In this document: piece after piece, positions 1-8,433 of the stretch
Layout of the letters: the number at the start of each line of letters is the position of its first letter
How positions within the stretch are numbered: the first letter of the stretch is position 1
Assembly: GCA_020630975.1 (NCBI GenBank)
Contig: JAHDID010000029.1
Span: 1-61,773, forward strand
Length of the DNA stretch: 61,773 nt
Direction: 5' to 3'
Source: Verrucomicrobiota bacterium
Lineage (GTDB): Bacteria > Verrucomicrobiota > Verrucomicrobiia > Verrucomicrobiales > DEV007
Made by a program: the position numbers and the translations under genes
Notes under the pieces: generated by a model
What the model saw: only the letters and a program-made list of their open reading frames with translations
Told to the model about the DNA's origin: nothing
Database searches by the model: none

Positions 1-150
1 AATAAACGCTACTTGAGCCAAAGACGTTTTACCGATTTAAAAGTTTAGATGGTCTGATATCAGCGATACTGCTTCGGGTCCTTAGGCAATCTAGAAGACC
101 CTTCTATTAAGGTTTTTCGATTGTAAAGGAAGGACATTAAGGCCTATTGA

Positions 151-347
151 GCACCTAGAGTGCACTAATCGTGAATCAGATATTACGATGTCATCGGACT
201 ACGATGGCGTAACAAAAGCTTCTAGCACCCCGCCGGGGTGCAGTTCTCCTTTTCTAACCATCCGGTGGCTGCGCTATGCTTGCCACCGGCTACTGTCTTT
301 AAGTCCCTCTGGGACTAGCAGAGTCTCCGAAGAGACTAAAAGAGGGG
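151..347. repeat. Cluster of short hairpins in a gene-free stretch
   Basis: The first 421 bases hold no convincing gene. Within them lie consecutive perfect inverted repeats: GCACCCC/GGGGTGC (225-231 and 235-241), CCGGTGGC/GCCACCGG (262-269 and 282-289), AGTCCC/GGGACT (302-307 and 311-316) and AGTCTC/GAGACT (322-327 and 332-337). A weaker GCAC/GTGC pair lies at 151-163. The run lies just downstream of the minus-strand oxidoreductase gene, so it could be a REP-like cluster, a terminator region or a structured RNA. I see the palindromes directly; their role is inference. Confidence 0.45.
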
Positions 348-421
348 CCATGGAATACACTCCAGAGCGGACTACGCCTGACACCCCACCCTGAAACAGT
401 TGGCAGAAACGCCCCCCTTCC

Positions 422-1795
422 CTAACTAGGGACGATCGCATCGTGTTTTTTCAACTCCTCGTGGATCTTTTCTAGAGACACTTCTCCTGGCGTCGTGCCC
501 TCTCTAGCAGCCAAGACTGCAGTGACAGCGGCAGCCTGGCCCATACCCATACTACTGGCCTGCACCCGCGCTGCGGAGTTGGCCAGGCGGTCACTGGAGA
601 CGCAGCGCCCTGCTACCATGATGTTTTTTGAGTCTTTCGGTATTAGGGCCCCACGTGGGATGGTCGGCACTTTGCCGTGGGCCAAATGCCTAGGTGTGAC
701 GCCATTTTTGTCGTGTAGGTCGATCGGGTAAAATGAGTAGCACAAGGCATCTTTGAACTTCCTGCCAGATGTGTAGTCATTTACCGTGATGATCGTCTCG
801 CCTTTTATCCGATAGGTTTCGCGAGTAGCTGTCTCGGTCATCATGCGATCGATACTTACCTTTTCTCCTCCTGGAACGGTTTTGAAAAATTTGAGTAGCC
901 TTAAAACACACTTACGACCGGCTAGATTGGTTTGGGTCTGGGTGGCGGCATTAGTAGAATCGGCACCGAAAATGTGATTGGAGTTGCCCCTGCCACTGCG
1001 GATGGGTTGCATGACGTTACCGCTCCAGGTATCACCTTTTTGCAGGGTTCCATTTTCGATGGCTTCATCGTACATCGTCTGAATGAGCTTGGCATTCTTT
1101 TTTACCACATCCATATCGAAACCTTTGAACACGACGACATGAGTGCCTGGCTGGCGGGTGTCCTCACGCATCCTCTCTAATCCGAGCATACCTACTACCG
1201 TAGCCCCACCAGTGCAGTCGATGATCTGCTTGCAGCGCAGCTGATACTGCACCCCCTGCCCCACGACATCTACTACCCATCCCGTGTCGGTTTCGGTGAC
1301 TTTCTGCGGGAACTGGTAATAGGCCAGCGATACCCCAGCATCCAAACACGCCTCCTCAGCTAACAAGGAATACAGCTGGCCATTGAGACCCACGTGGTGT
1401 GGTACGTGAGATTTGTGCACTTTCCTAAAGTCCTGCAGCTTGCGGCCGTCGACTTCGACAGATTTAGCCACTAGCTCCCAGCCGATACCTGAGATGACCT
1501 GCCTACCCCAAGCATGAAACAGCCCCGGAAAGCAAACGCCCCCGGTCGTGGTGGTGCCACCCAGCTGAGAATTTCGCTCGAGCAAAACGGTCTTGGCACC
1601 CATGCGGCCCGCCTGTATCGCTGCTACGTGGCCAGCCGATCCACCGCCTACGACTAGTACATCGACGTCGAGAACATCTGGATGCTCCGGATCGACGGTG
1701 GGTAGATTCTGTGCGCTAGCTTTGTGTACTAGACCTGAGGCCGCGAGAATAGCGGTACCTGCGACTTGGCGTTTGATGTATTGGCGTCGATCCAT
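422..1795 (-). CDS. FAD-dependent oxidoreductase, secreted (FAD_oxidored family)
   Basis: A 457-residue flavoprotein. The N-terminus has a twin-arginine-like start (RRQYIKR, residues 3-9) followed by a hydrophobic stretch ending near ASA, which suggests Tat export. The dinucleotide-binding motif VVGGGSAGHVAA lies near residues 48-59, followed by the LLERNSQLGG segment typical of the pfam12831 FAD_oxidored family, and a C-terminal MVAGRCVSSDRLANSAARVQ segment matches the same family. Related proteins sit in polysaccharide-degradation clusters; the substrate is unknown. It lies 27 bases downstream of a sulfatase gene on the same strand, so the two are probably co-transcribed. Confidence 0.85.
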   Translation of the reverse strand: MDRRQYIKRQVAGTAILAASGLVHKASAQNLPTVDPEHPDVLDVDVLVVGGGSAGHVAAIQAGRMGAKTVLLERNSQLGGTTTTGGVCFPGLFHAWGRQVISGIGWELVAKSVEVDGRKLQDFRKVHKSHVPHHVGLNGQLYSLLAEEACLDAGVSLAYYQFPQKVTETDTGWVVDVVGQGVQYQLRCKQIIDCTGGATVVGMLGLERMREDTRQPGTHVVVFKGFDMDVVKKNAKLIQTMYDEAIENGTLQKGDTWSGNVMQPIRSGRGNSNHIFGADSTNAATQTQTNLAGRKCVLRLLKFFKTVPGGEKVSIDRMMTETATRETYRIKGETIITVNDYTSGRKFKDALCYSFYPIDLHDKNGVTPRHLAHGKVPTIPRGALIPKDSKNIMVAGRCVSSDRLANSAARVQASSMGMGQAAAVTAVLAAREGTTPGEVSLEKIHEELKKHDAIVPS

Positions 1796-1822
1796 GATGA
1801 AATACGTGTAATTGGTAAACTG

Positions 1823-3631
1823 TTATTTTTCTAGAAGCCTGATCCGGTCAAATTTAACCACTTGCTTTGGCTCATTCGACACAAAGCGGACGATCTTGAG
1901 CCCTGGCTGATCAAATTTCGCTGTGCCGAATGCGACATCCCGCAGTTCTGAGGATTCTTCCAAGGTGCCCACCGCCCGCATCGGATACCCTGTGTCGGCC
2001 TGTGCCGCATCGTTTTTCACATCGTCTACCAGCACAGTGCACTCTCCTGTCGCGGCCACCGTAGCTCCTAGCTGGTAGGCCCCAGCCGTCGGCACATCCA
2101 AGACGAAATCAATATAGCTCCCCTCTCCTGCGGCTAGGTCTGCACATAACACCTGCCCACCAGGGGCCGCGCCCTCATCTCTCAGATAGTGGCAATTGCC
2201 CCGCAGCTGGTAGTCAGCCGAGGTCTGAGTAGGGATCATCTCGGCCTCGATCCAGCCATCTTTCGGTAGTTTGGGATAGCGAAAAGATAGGTGCTTTTCC
2301 AGCCGCTTGATAACTTTGGCATATCGAGGGTCGGGTGCCAGATTTCGGTATTCATGAGGATCAATCGATAGCTGATATAGCTCAGTCTCGCCGGTAATCA
2401 GGCGAGTCATTCGGTAGTCATTATCCAGCACCGACTCAAAGAAGAGGCCATCCATCTGACTGGTCATCAGTACCGGTCGCTGCCACTCAGCATTGGCATC
2501 ATTCAGCAGCGGTACTAGGCTATCGCCATCGAGTGTCTGAGGCGGACTCGGCAGCCCCAGCAGCTCGACCAGGGTGGGATACAGATCCAGCAACGATACC
2601 GATTTGCCACAGATTGCCCCCTGCGGCAGGCCGGGGCCGGCTATGATCAGATTGCTCCGCGACGAGTCGTACCAAGGTTTGATCTTCGACCACGCATACT
2701 TTTCGCCGAGCATGTAGCCATGATCGCTCCACAGCACGACGTAGCCCGTCTCGCCGTGTGGACTGGCATACCACGCATCCAATATCCTCCCCAGCTGCTC
2801 GTCGGCAAAAGTGACGCTGGCCAGATAGGCACGCACAAACTGTCGATCGATGCCCGTCTCCACCAACTTTTGGTGGTAGCCTTTGCCGAACTTCGCCTCA
2901 AAGCCAGCGAGCAATTTGAAACGCTCTGGCAGGTCATCTAGATCGTCCTCACGGCGCTCGGATAGCTGCAGCTCATCCAGAGGATATAGATCAAAATACT
3001 CCTGCGGCACCACCCATGGCACATGCGGTCGATAGATCCCTACCGAAAGAAACAGCGGCTCATTGGTAGCCTCTATGTGCTCGATCCCATGACTAGCAGC
3101 GAGGTAGTCCGGCATCTCCTCCGTCGGGACCGCCGCGACACCCCAGACTCCAGATGAGTTCAGCTTTACTCCGCTGCCTTTGATCGTTTTCACCGACTGC
3201 CCGATACGGATATAGCGATCAAACTCTGGGGTATCCCCTTTATGGAAGTTTTTAGCGATGCCGACACTTCGCCAGCCATTCTGCGAAAACAGCTTCGGCA
3301 TGGTCACCGCCTCTGCCCCGGCATAGAATCGCCACGGATGCCTGCCGTTGTCATTGGAGACATTCCCAGTGCGCCACGGCGCGATGCCTGTGAAAAACGC
3401 TGGTCGAGAAGGCCCACACGATGGCGATGCGCAGATGGCATTGCTAAAAGTCACGCCACGCTCAGCGAGTTGCTTGATATTCGGCGATATCACCTGTGGA
3501 TGCCCTTTCAGCACCTCGTTCCAGTCATTCCAGTCGTCGACATTGATGCATAAGACGCTGGGCGGGGCCGCACTGACTGACTGCAACCAAAGGCCGCATA
3601 GAATCATTAAACCTGCGATACGCTCCAACAT
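1823..3631 (-). CDS. Secreted type I sulfatase, iduronate-2-sulfatase-like
   Basis: A 602-residue protein with a Sec signal peptide (residues 1-22, ending SVSAA). The sulfatase signature CGPSR at residues 72-76 supplies Cys72, which would need conversion to formylglycine by a maturase not present here. VDDWND near residues 31-36 supplies the metal-binding aspartates, and WSDHGYMLGEKYAWSK gives the second conserved region. The order of motifs resembles iduronate-2-sulfatase-like family S1 enzymes acting on sulfated polysaccharides. Residues after about 480 form an additional beta-rich domain (PTAGAYQLGATVAATGE) resembling golvesin/CBM-like modules. It precedes the FAD oxidoreductase in a likely two-gene operon. 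Confidence 0.9.
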   Translation of the reverse strand: MLERIAGLMILCGLWLQSVSAAPPSVLCINVDDWNDWNEVLKGHPQVISPNIKQLAERGVTFSNAICASPSCGPSRPAFFTGIAPWRTGNVSNDNGRHPWRFYAGAEAVTMPKLFSQNGWRSVGIAKNFHKGDTPEFDRYIRIGQSVKTIKGSGVKLNSSGVWGVAAVPTEEMPDYLAASHGIEHIEATNEPLFLSVGIYRPHVPWVVPQEYFDLYPLDELQLSERREDDLDDLPERFKLLAGFEAKFGKGYHQKLVETGIDRQFVRAYLASVTFADEQLGRILDAWYASPHGETGYVVLWSDHGYMLGEKYAWSKIKPWYDSSRSNLIIAGPGLPQGAICGKSVSLLDLYPTLVELLGLPSPPQTLDGDSLVPLLNDANAEWQRPVLMTSQMDGLFFESVLDNDYRMTRLITGETELYQLSIDPHEYRNLAPDPRYAKVIKRLEKHLSFRYPKLPKDGWIEAEMIPTQTSADYQLRGNCHYLRDEGAAPGGQVLCADLAAGEGSYIDFVLDVPTAGAYQLGATVAATGECTVLVDDVKNDAAQADTGYPMRAVGTLEESSELRDVAFGTAKFDQPGLKIVRFVSNEPKQVVKFDRIRLLEK

Positions 3632-3742
3632 CTGTCGTATATCTTACCGATTGAGGATAATCTGCCTATTTTCTTCTTCACAATCTACCATCCTAAAATC
3701 ATAGGATAACCTGTTCACGCAACTGCCTCGGCCGAAAGTTAT

Positions 3743-3868
3743 GGCTCAGCCTGCCGGGCGACAAGATGTCGCCCCTCCTTGAGAGAGCTAGACGCCCCCG
3801 ATGGGAGCCGCGTCCCAACCTACTAGTAACAAGGAGGGGCTGCCTTTAGCTGCCCGGCAGGCTGAGCC
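3743..3868. repeat. Nested palindromic intergenic element (126 bp)
   Basis: Perfect 17-base outer arms (3743-3759 and 3852-3868, beginning GGCTCAGCCTGCC) enclose a second perfect 10-base pair, GCCCCTCCTT (3771-3780) and AAGGAGGGGC (3831-3840). A small hairpin GCGAC-AAGAT-GTCGC sits at 3758-3772. The whole 297-base gap between the sulfatase and the DUF1552 gene holds nothing else I can recognise. The architecture fits a non-coding mobile repeat (REP/MITE-like) or a structured transcript end. No transposase is nearby. Confidence 0.7.
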
Positions 3869-3928
3869 AAAGAATCGAGCGCTTCGCTATAAGACTAAGA
3901 CTCTCCTTGACCTCGAAAGACGTGCTGA

Positions 3929-5188
3929 TCAAACCAACCCGGTCAGCGAGCCTGTGCTACTGCCAAACTGATCTCGCTCCAAGCCCATTTTCTGCAGCAT
4001 ACTTACGAATACATTGCACAGCGGCGCATTGATCTGATCGTTATACTTCAAGTGCTGGCCATGCTGAAAGCCGCCACCAGCTAGGATGACTGGTAGGTTG
4101 ATATTGTTATGAATATTGGCATCGCCCATGTGGCAGCCGTAGAGCACCATGGTGTGATCGAGTAGCGATCCATCGTGTTCCTCCGTATCTTTGAGATCCT
4201 GTAGCAGCTCATTGAGCATCTCCATCTGCCCGGTCTCAATCTCGGCGAGCTGCTGCAGCTTTTGCTCATCTTTACCATGGTGAGACATATTGTGATAGCC
4301 ACCTATCGAGCGCCCATCTGCGAGGTTCACCCCAGGTGTCGTCACACTACCGATAAACAACGTGATCACCCGCGACGAATCGGTCTGGAAAGCCAGCTTC
4401 GACATATCATTCATCATACGGATCATCTCGAAGAACTGCTTTTTATCACTAGGGTAGTCAGGCATCTCCTCGTCTACCTTAGGCTTAGGGCGCGCTTCCC
4501 AGGCTTGCGCCTCGGTCAGGCGCTTTTCCAGGCTACGCACTGCCGTCTGGTACTGATCGATCCGATCGCGATCGCTACCGCTGACTCGTCTGTTGAGATC
4601 TTTGGTCTGACCCATCACCACATCGAGAATGCTTCCCCGACGTTTGAGTCGTTCAACTTGCTCCTGCATGGCTTTCTGGTCGCCTTGCAGAAACATCTTT
4701 TTATAGAGGTCCGAGGCACTCTTTATCGTAGGTATCTCTACTCCCGCCTGGGTGTAGGATAGACTCCTCGGCGCATTGATGGATAGAGACAGTGAACGAA
4801 ACCGGGTTTCATGCCCGACTTCATTGGCTATCATTTGATCTAGGGAAATGCTATTGCGAAAGCTGGCTCGACCAGGGTGTGGAGCCGATGTCAAAAAGGA
4901 TTTATCTGCCCGGTGACCACCGTCGACTCCGGGGTGGGATAGACCACTAAATACCGTGAATTGCTCACGATGTGCAGCGATCTTTTCCAAGTAAGGTGAA
5001 AGTGTGTAATCGCGACCTTCACCCTTTGGAAAAAACAGTTTGGGGATGAAGCCTAGATCCTGATTGATGGCGATCATCCGCTGCGGCGAAGCCTGGGGAG
5101 TAGCGGTCGCGCCAAAGGCTTCTAGAGTCGGCAGGCCTAGGGTGACACCTGCGGCACGTAGGAAAGTTCTGCGGTTGGTTTTCATCAT
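3929..5188 (-). CDS. DUF1552 domain protein, Tat-exported
   Basis: A 419-residue protein that starts with a twin-arginine signal (NRRTFLRAAG, residues 4-13, then a hydrophobic run). The body matches the DUF1552 family of planctomycetes and verrucomicrobia: AINQDLGFIPKLFFP near residue 40, GVDGGHRADKSFL, and the C-terminal DHTMVLYGCHMGDANIHNNINLP-type segment with conserved His and Asp. These proteins are exported partners of planctomycete-type cytochrome c proteins, and their biochemical function is not established. It begins 7 bases after the upstream cytochrome-type gene, so the two form one transcription unit. Confidence 0.85.
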   Translation of the reverse strand: MMKTNRRTFLRAAGVTLGLPTLEAFGATATPQASPQRMIAINQDLGFIPKLFFPKGEGRDYTLSPYLEKIAAHREQFTVFSGLSHPGVDGGHRADKSFLTSAPHPGRASFRNSISLDQMIANEVGHETRFRSLSLSINAPRSLSYTQAGVEIPTIKSASDLYKKMFLQGDQKAMQEQVERLKRRGSILDVVMGQTKDLNRRVSGSDRDRIDQYQTAVRSLEKRLTEAQAWEARPKPKVDEEMPDYPSDKKQFFEMIRMMNDMSKLAFQTDSSRVITLFIGSVTTPGVNLADGRSIGGYHNMSHHGKDEQKLQQLAEIETGQMEMLNELLQDLKDTEEHDGSLLDHTMVLYGCHMGDANIHNNINLPVILAGGGFQHGQHLKYNDQINAPLCNVFVSMLQKMGLERDQFGSSTGSLTGLV

Positions 5189-5195
5189 CTTATTT

Positions 5196-8100
5196 TCACT
5201 TCCTCAAAAATAACGGACTCTGCACGATCGCATGGATGATGCTGCGCGTACCGTACTCCGACTCTTTTGTCTCTTCTAAAATAGCATCCACCTCATCCCT
5301 ATCTGCAAACCTTACCGGCGCGCCGGTGGCATAGATCACTAGCTGCTCGACCAGATTCCGAGCGATGGTCTCTTTATCCTCCAATAGCATTTTCTTAAAC
5401 TCAATGATATCCCCAAACTCCCCGCCCTCATATAGATGCCCCGAGGCATCGACTGGCTGGCCGATATAGTGGACAAACTCATTACCACTCCTACCGATAC
5501 CCTCGATACGCTGCGATCCCTCCCCGAGCGATCGGTAGTGGTCCCGCCACTGGCCCATCACATCGAAACTCTCCAGCGCAAAACCTGGCGGATCGATCTT
5601 TGCGTGACAGCTGGCGCAGCTGGCATCCTCGCGGTGTTTGGCTAGTAGCTCTCGGATGGTGGCCGCACCGCGTATATCGGGCTCCACGGCAGGCACCGAT
5701 GGTGGCGGTGGCGAGGGATGATAGCCGAGAAACTTCTCCAATACATAGACACCACGCAGCACTGGTGAGGTGACCGTACCATTGGCCGTCACCTTCAGCA
5801 CAGAGCCATGGGTCATCATACCGCCGTAGGGACTATGCGCAGGTAGTGAGGCGCGTCTAAACGCTGCTCCCTGCGGACCATCGACACCATAGTGTCTGGC
5901 TAGACGCTCATCGAGAAAGCTGTAGTCAGAATCGATGATATTCGCTGCGGGGCGATTGTTGACGACTAGGTCAGCGAAATACAATTGGGACTCCTTTACC
6001 ATCGAATTGACCAGCCACCAATCGCCGGCGTACTCGGGATAGAGTTCTCTATCGGGATCGGTATCATTGATCTCGTCCAGCTTGAGCCAGGAGTTGAGAA
6101 ACTCTCGCACAAAGCGGTCGAACTCTGGCTTGGCGATCAGGCGATCGACCTGCTGTCTCAGATTCTCGGGGCGATGCAGCGCTCCCTCGCGCGCCAAGCT
6201 ACGCAGGGTATCATCGGGGAGCGATTCGCCGAGGAATAGAGATAGCCGCTCAGCTAGTGCATAGCCATCGAGGTCGCCTGGGCTACTGCACTGGAATAGA
6301 AACTCTGGCGAGGCGAGTACGGCTGAGTAGGCTGCGATCATTGCCTCGGTGAAGGTTGTTTCCTCCAGTAGGGTTTTAGCATATAGGTAAAAGCGATCGA
6401 ACTCCTGCTCCGATACCGGGCGGCGATACGCACGCTCCATGAAGCCTGTGAGCAGCGAGGCGGCGTCTTTGTGCGGTTGATCCGATAGAGCTACCACATG
6501 CTTGCCGTGTCGCTCGAATGGCAGGTCTCCAAACAAAGCGTGATAGGACTCTGGTGGCCATGTCTCGACGATAGGCCCCTCCACTTCCATCCAATGAAAG
6601 GCGACACCGGGATAGCCATCGGGATCGATCTTTTGGATGGTATGTGGCATCGCAGGCACCATGGGCGACGGCAGGCGCATGCAGTCGAGCTTTACCATAC
6701 CGCCTTCTTCTAGGAATCCCTCTAGTTCGTAAACCTCGGGCTCTCCCGGCGCAGCCTCGAAGGTACCGATAGGCAGCATGCTCAGGGTATTGGGTTCATA
6801 CAGGGTGGATGAGTACACTTTCACCGGCTCGCTGCGCTTGCCCGGACTGATGCAATCATTCACAGGCGTAGGATATTTGCGCGAGGCATCTAGCACTAGA
6901 TTGGGGTAGAAGCGTGGCTTTTTGCCCTGCCAATCGACATAGTCGGTATGCCGCACCACTGAGCGAGCTTTGAACCGGAATCGATAGTCACCGCGAACGG
7001 GTGCCTGGAAGTCATCGAACCCATAGTAAAATGGCGAGTAAGCTCCGCGAAAAATCGCGGTAGAGGTATCCTCGAAGTCAGCTGGTTGAGCCGCTCGATT
7101 GAGATCTTCGATAGGGACAAACTGTATGGCATCGGCGACCAGCCACTGATCGCCAGTGTCATCGACCAATGAGACCACGGCATCTTGCTCAAAGTGGAAT
7201 CGCCCCAGTGGATTCCATAGCTCATCGATACTCGGCACCACCCGCTGGTCGACCGTCACCTCGGCCTGCCCTTTTGCGTGACTTATCACATAGGTGGCAG
7301 CTTTACTTAGGCCATCGCCCCCACCAAAGCTAGCCCGGACTTCATAGGTCCCCGGCTTGGGTAAAGCAGTCTGCCACGTGATCGAGTGCGCCCCTTTCCC
7401 CTTTGCATTGCCCAGGTAGTTTTTGCCGACACGATTAGTAAGGCGGGTCGATTTCCTCCACGGGCCGACTAACTTCGCTTGGTCATTATCGACGACGATA
7501 CCGATAGGCTGTTTGGCCTTCTCACGATCTAGGCCATGTTTGACAAAGGAGGCCTTGTCATTGATCTCCAAACCATCCAGAGCCAACGAAAAGCGTGCCC
7601 AAGCGCGATTGCCACCTGCACCCCACATTCGTTTCTGCTCCCGCGCGTAAAGACGCTGAGATGTCGGCTCAGGCTTTTCCTCAGGGAAATCCAGCGCCCT
7701 CCGCAGCGAAAACTCAGCCACATCGAGGTAGGCATCAACCTGCACGTGTGACACATCGAGAGCCGTGCCGACTTTGGCAAAGCCGAGCACTTCGCCATCC
7801 AGAGGAATGCGATCGGCTATCTTCAGATAAGGGTCGTGTAGTAGATCCCGAAGTATATTCTCATACTCAAAGCGATTGATACGCCGAGACACCGAGCGGC
7901 CATATTCCCGTCCTTTGGCCTCCTGAGCGTGGGTGATTTCTCGAGACAGCTCTGCCAGCACAGCCGCTCGCTCAGCATCGCCCACCTTGTTCTTTTTCTT
8001 CGGCGGCATCTCGCCAGAGGCTATTTTATCATGCACTTTCACCCAGCGACTGCTGATGAAGGGATCGTCCAGATCCCAGTCGAGGCCAAACAGGTCGAGA

Positions 8101-8264
8101 CCGCCTTCCGTTACCGTATCATCGTGGCAATCGGCACAGTGATTTTCGATGAATAGATCCAAAGACTCTGGCAGATCACCAGCACGGCCGATGCTAGCGA
8201 CCAAGCTTAACCAAGCAACCATCAGGACCAAGGGCGCAGAGTTTGAAAATCGCAGGCTCATCAT
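5196..8264 (-). CDS. Large secreted planctomycete-type cytochrome c protein (DUF1587/1592/1588/1585)
   Basis: A 1022-residue protein with a signal peptide (residues 1-28). A heme-type CADCH motif at residues 43-47 identifies the planctomycete cytochrome c domain. SRRINRFEYENILRDLL is the DUF1587 region, followed by an inserted carbohydrate-binding-like stretch (about 290-440), DUF1595/DUF1592 segments (YRRPVSEQEFDRFYLYA, LASPEFLFQ), and DUF1588/DUF1585 (HSPYGGMMTHGSVL, CASCHAKIDPPGFALESFD). The second CxxCH, near residue 880, may bind another heme. These proteins pair with DUF1552 proteins, and the gene immediately downstream is one. A role in periplasmic oxidation of polymers is proposed for the family but not demonstrated. 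Confidence 0.85.
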   Translation of the reverse strand: MMSLRFSNSAPLVLMVAWLSLVASIGRAGDLPESLDLFIENHCADCHDDTVTEGGLDLFGLDWDLDDPFISSRWVKVHDKIASGEMPPKKKNKVGDAERAAVLAELSREITHAQEAKGREYGRSVSRRINRFEYENILRDLLHDPYLKIADRIPLDGEVLGFAKVGTALDVSHVQVDAYLDVAEFSLRRALDFPEEKPEPTSQRLYAREQKRMWGAGGNRAWARFSLALDGLEINDKASFVKHGLDREKAKQPIGIVVDNDQAKLVGPWRKSTRLTNRVGKNYLGNAKGKGAHSITWQTALPKPGTYEVRASFGGGDGLSKAATYVISHAKGQAEVTVDQRVVPSIDELWNPLGRFHFEQDAVVSLVDDTGDQWLVADAIQFVPIEDLNRAAQPADFEDTSTAIFRGAYSPFYYGFDDFQAPVRGDYRFRFKARSVVRHTDYVDWQGKKPRFYPNLVLDASRKYPTPVNDCISPGKRSEPVKVYSSTLYEPNTLSMLPIGTFEAAPGEPEVYELEGFLEEGGMVKLDCMRLPSPMVPAMPHTIQKIDPDGYPGVAFHWMEVEGPIVETWPPESYHALFGDLPFERHGKHVVALSDQPHKDAASLLTGFMERAYRRPVSEQEFDRFYLYAKTLLEETTFTEAMIAAYSAVLASPEFLFQCSSPGDLDGYALAERLSLFLGESLPDDTLRSLAREGALHRPENLRQQVDRLIAKPEFDRFVREFLNSWLKLDEINDTDPDRELYPEYAGDWWLVNSMVKESQLYFADLVVNNRPAANIIDSDYSFLDERLARHYGVDGPQGAAFRRASLPAHSPYGGMMTHGSVLKVTANGTVTSPVLRGVYVLEKFLGYHPSPPPPSVPAVEPDIRGAATIRELLAKHREDASCASCHAKIDPPGFALESFDVMGQWRDHYRSLGEGSQRIEGIGRSGNEFVHYIGQPVDASGHLYEGGEFGDIIEFKKMLLEDKETIARNLVEQLVIYATGAPVRFADRDEVDAILEETKESEYGTRSIIHAIVQSPLFLRK

Positions 8265-8433
8265 ACTTTCTAACTAATTATCCAAGCCAGGCCAAAAACC
8301 TGCCTGAAAAAAGATGACGCAAGCAAGCAGTACCTAAGGAGCCGTCCCCTACCGATAGGAATCACAGTCAAATAAGCGAGGGTATGGGGTTCTGGGACTC
8401 CTAGGGCGAACGCTCACTCGCCATAACGAAGCC

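Noticed and set aside
188-394. Short open frame of 68 codons in the left hairpin region
   Set aside because: Serine/proline/threonine-rich, runs through palindromes, no ribosome-binding site and no recognisable protein pattern.
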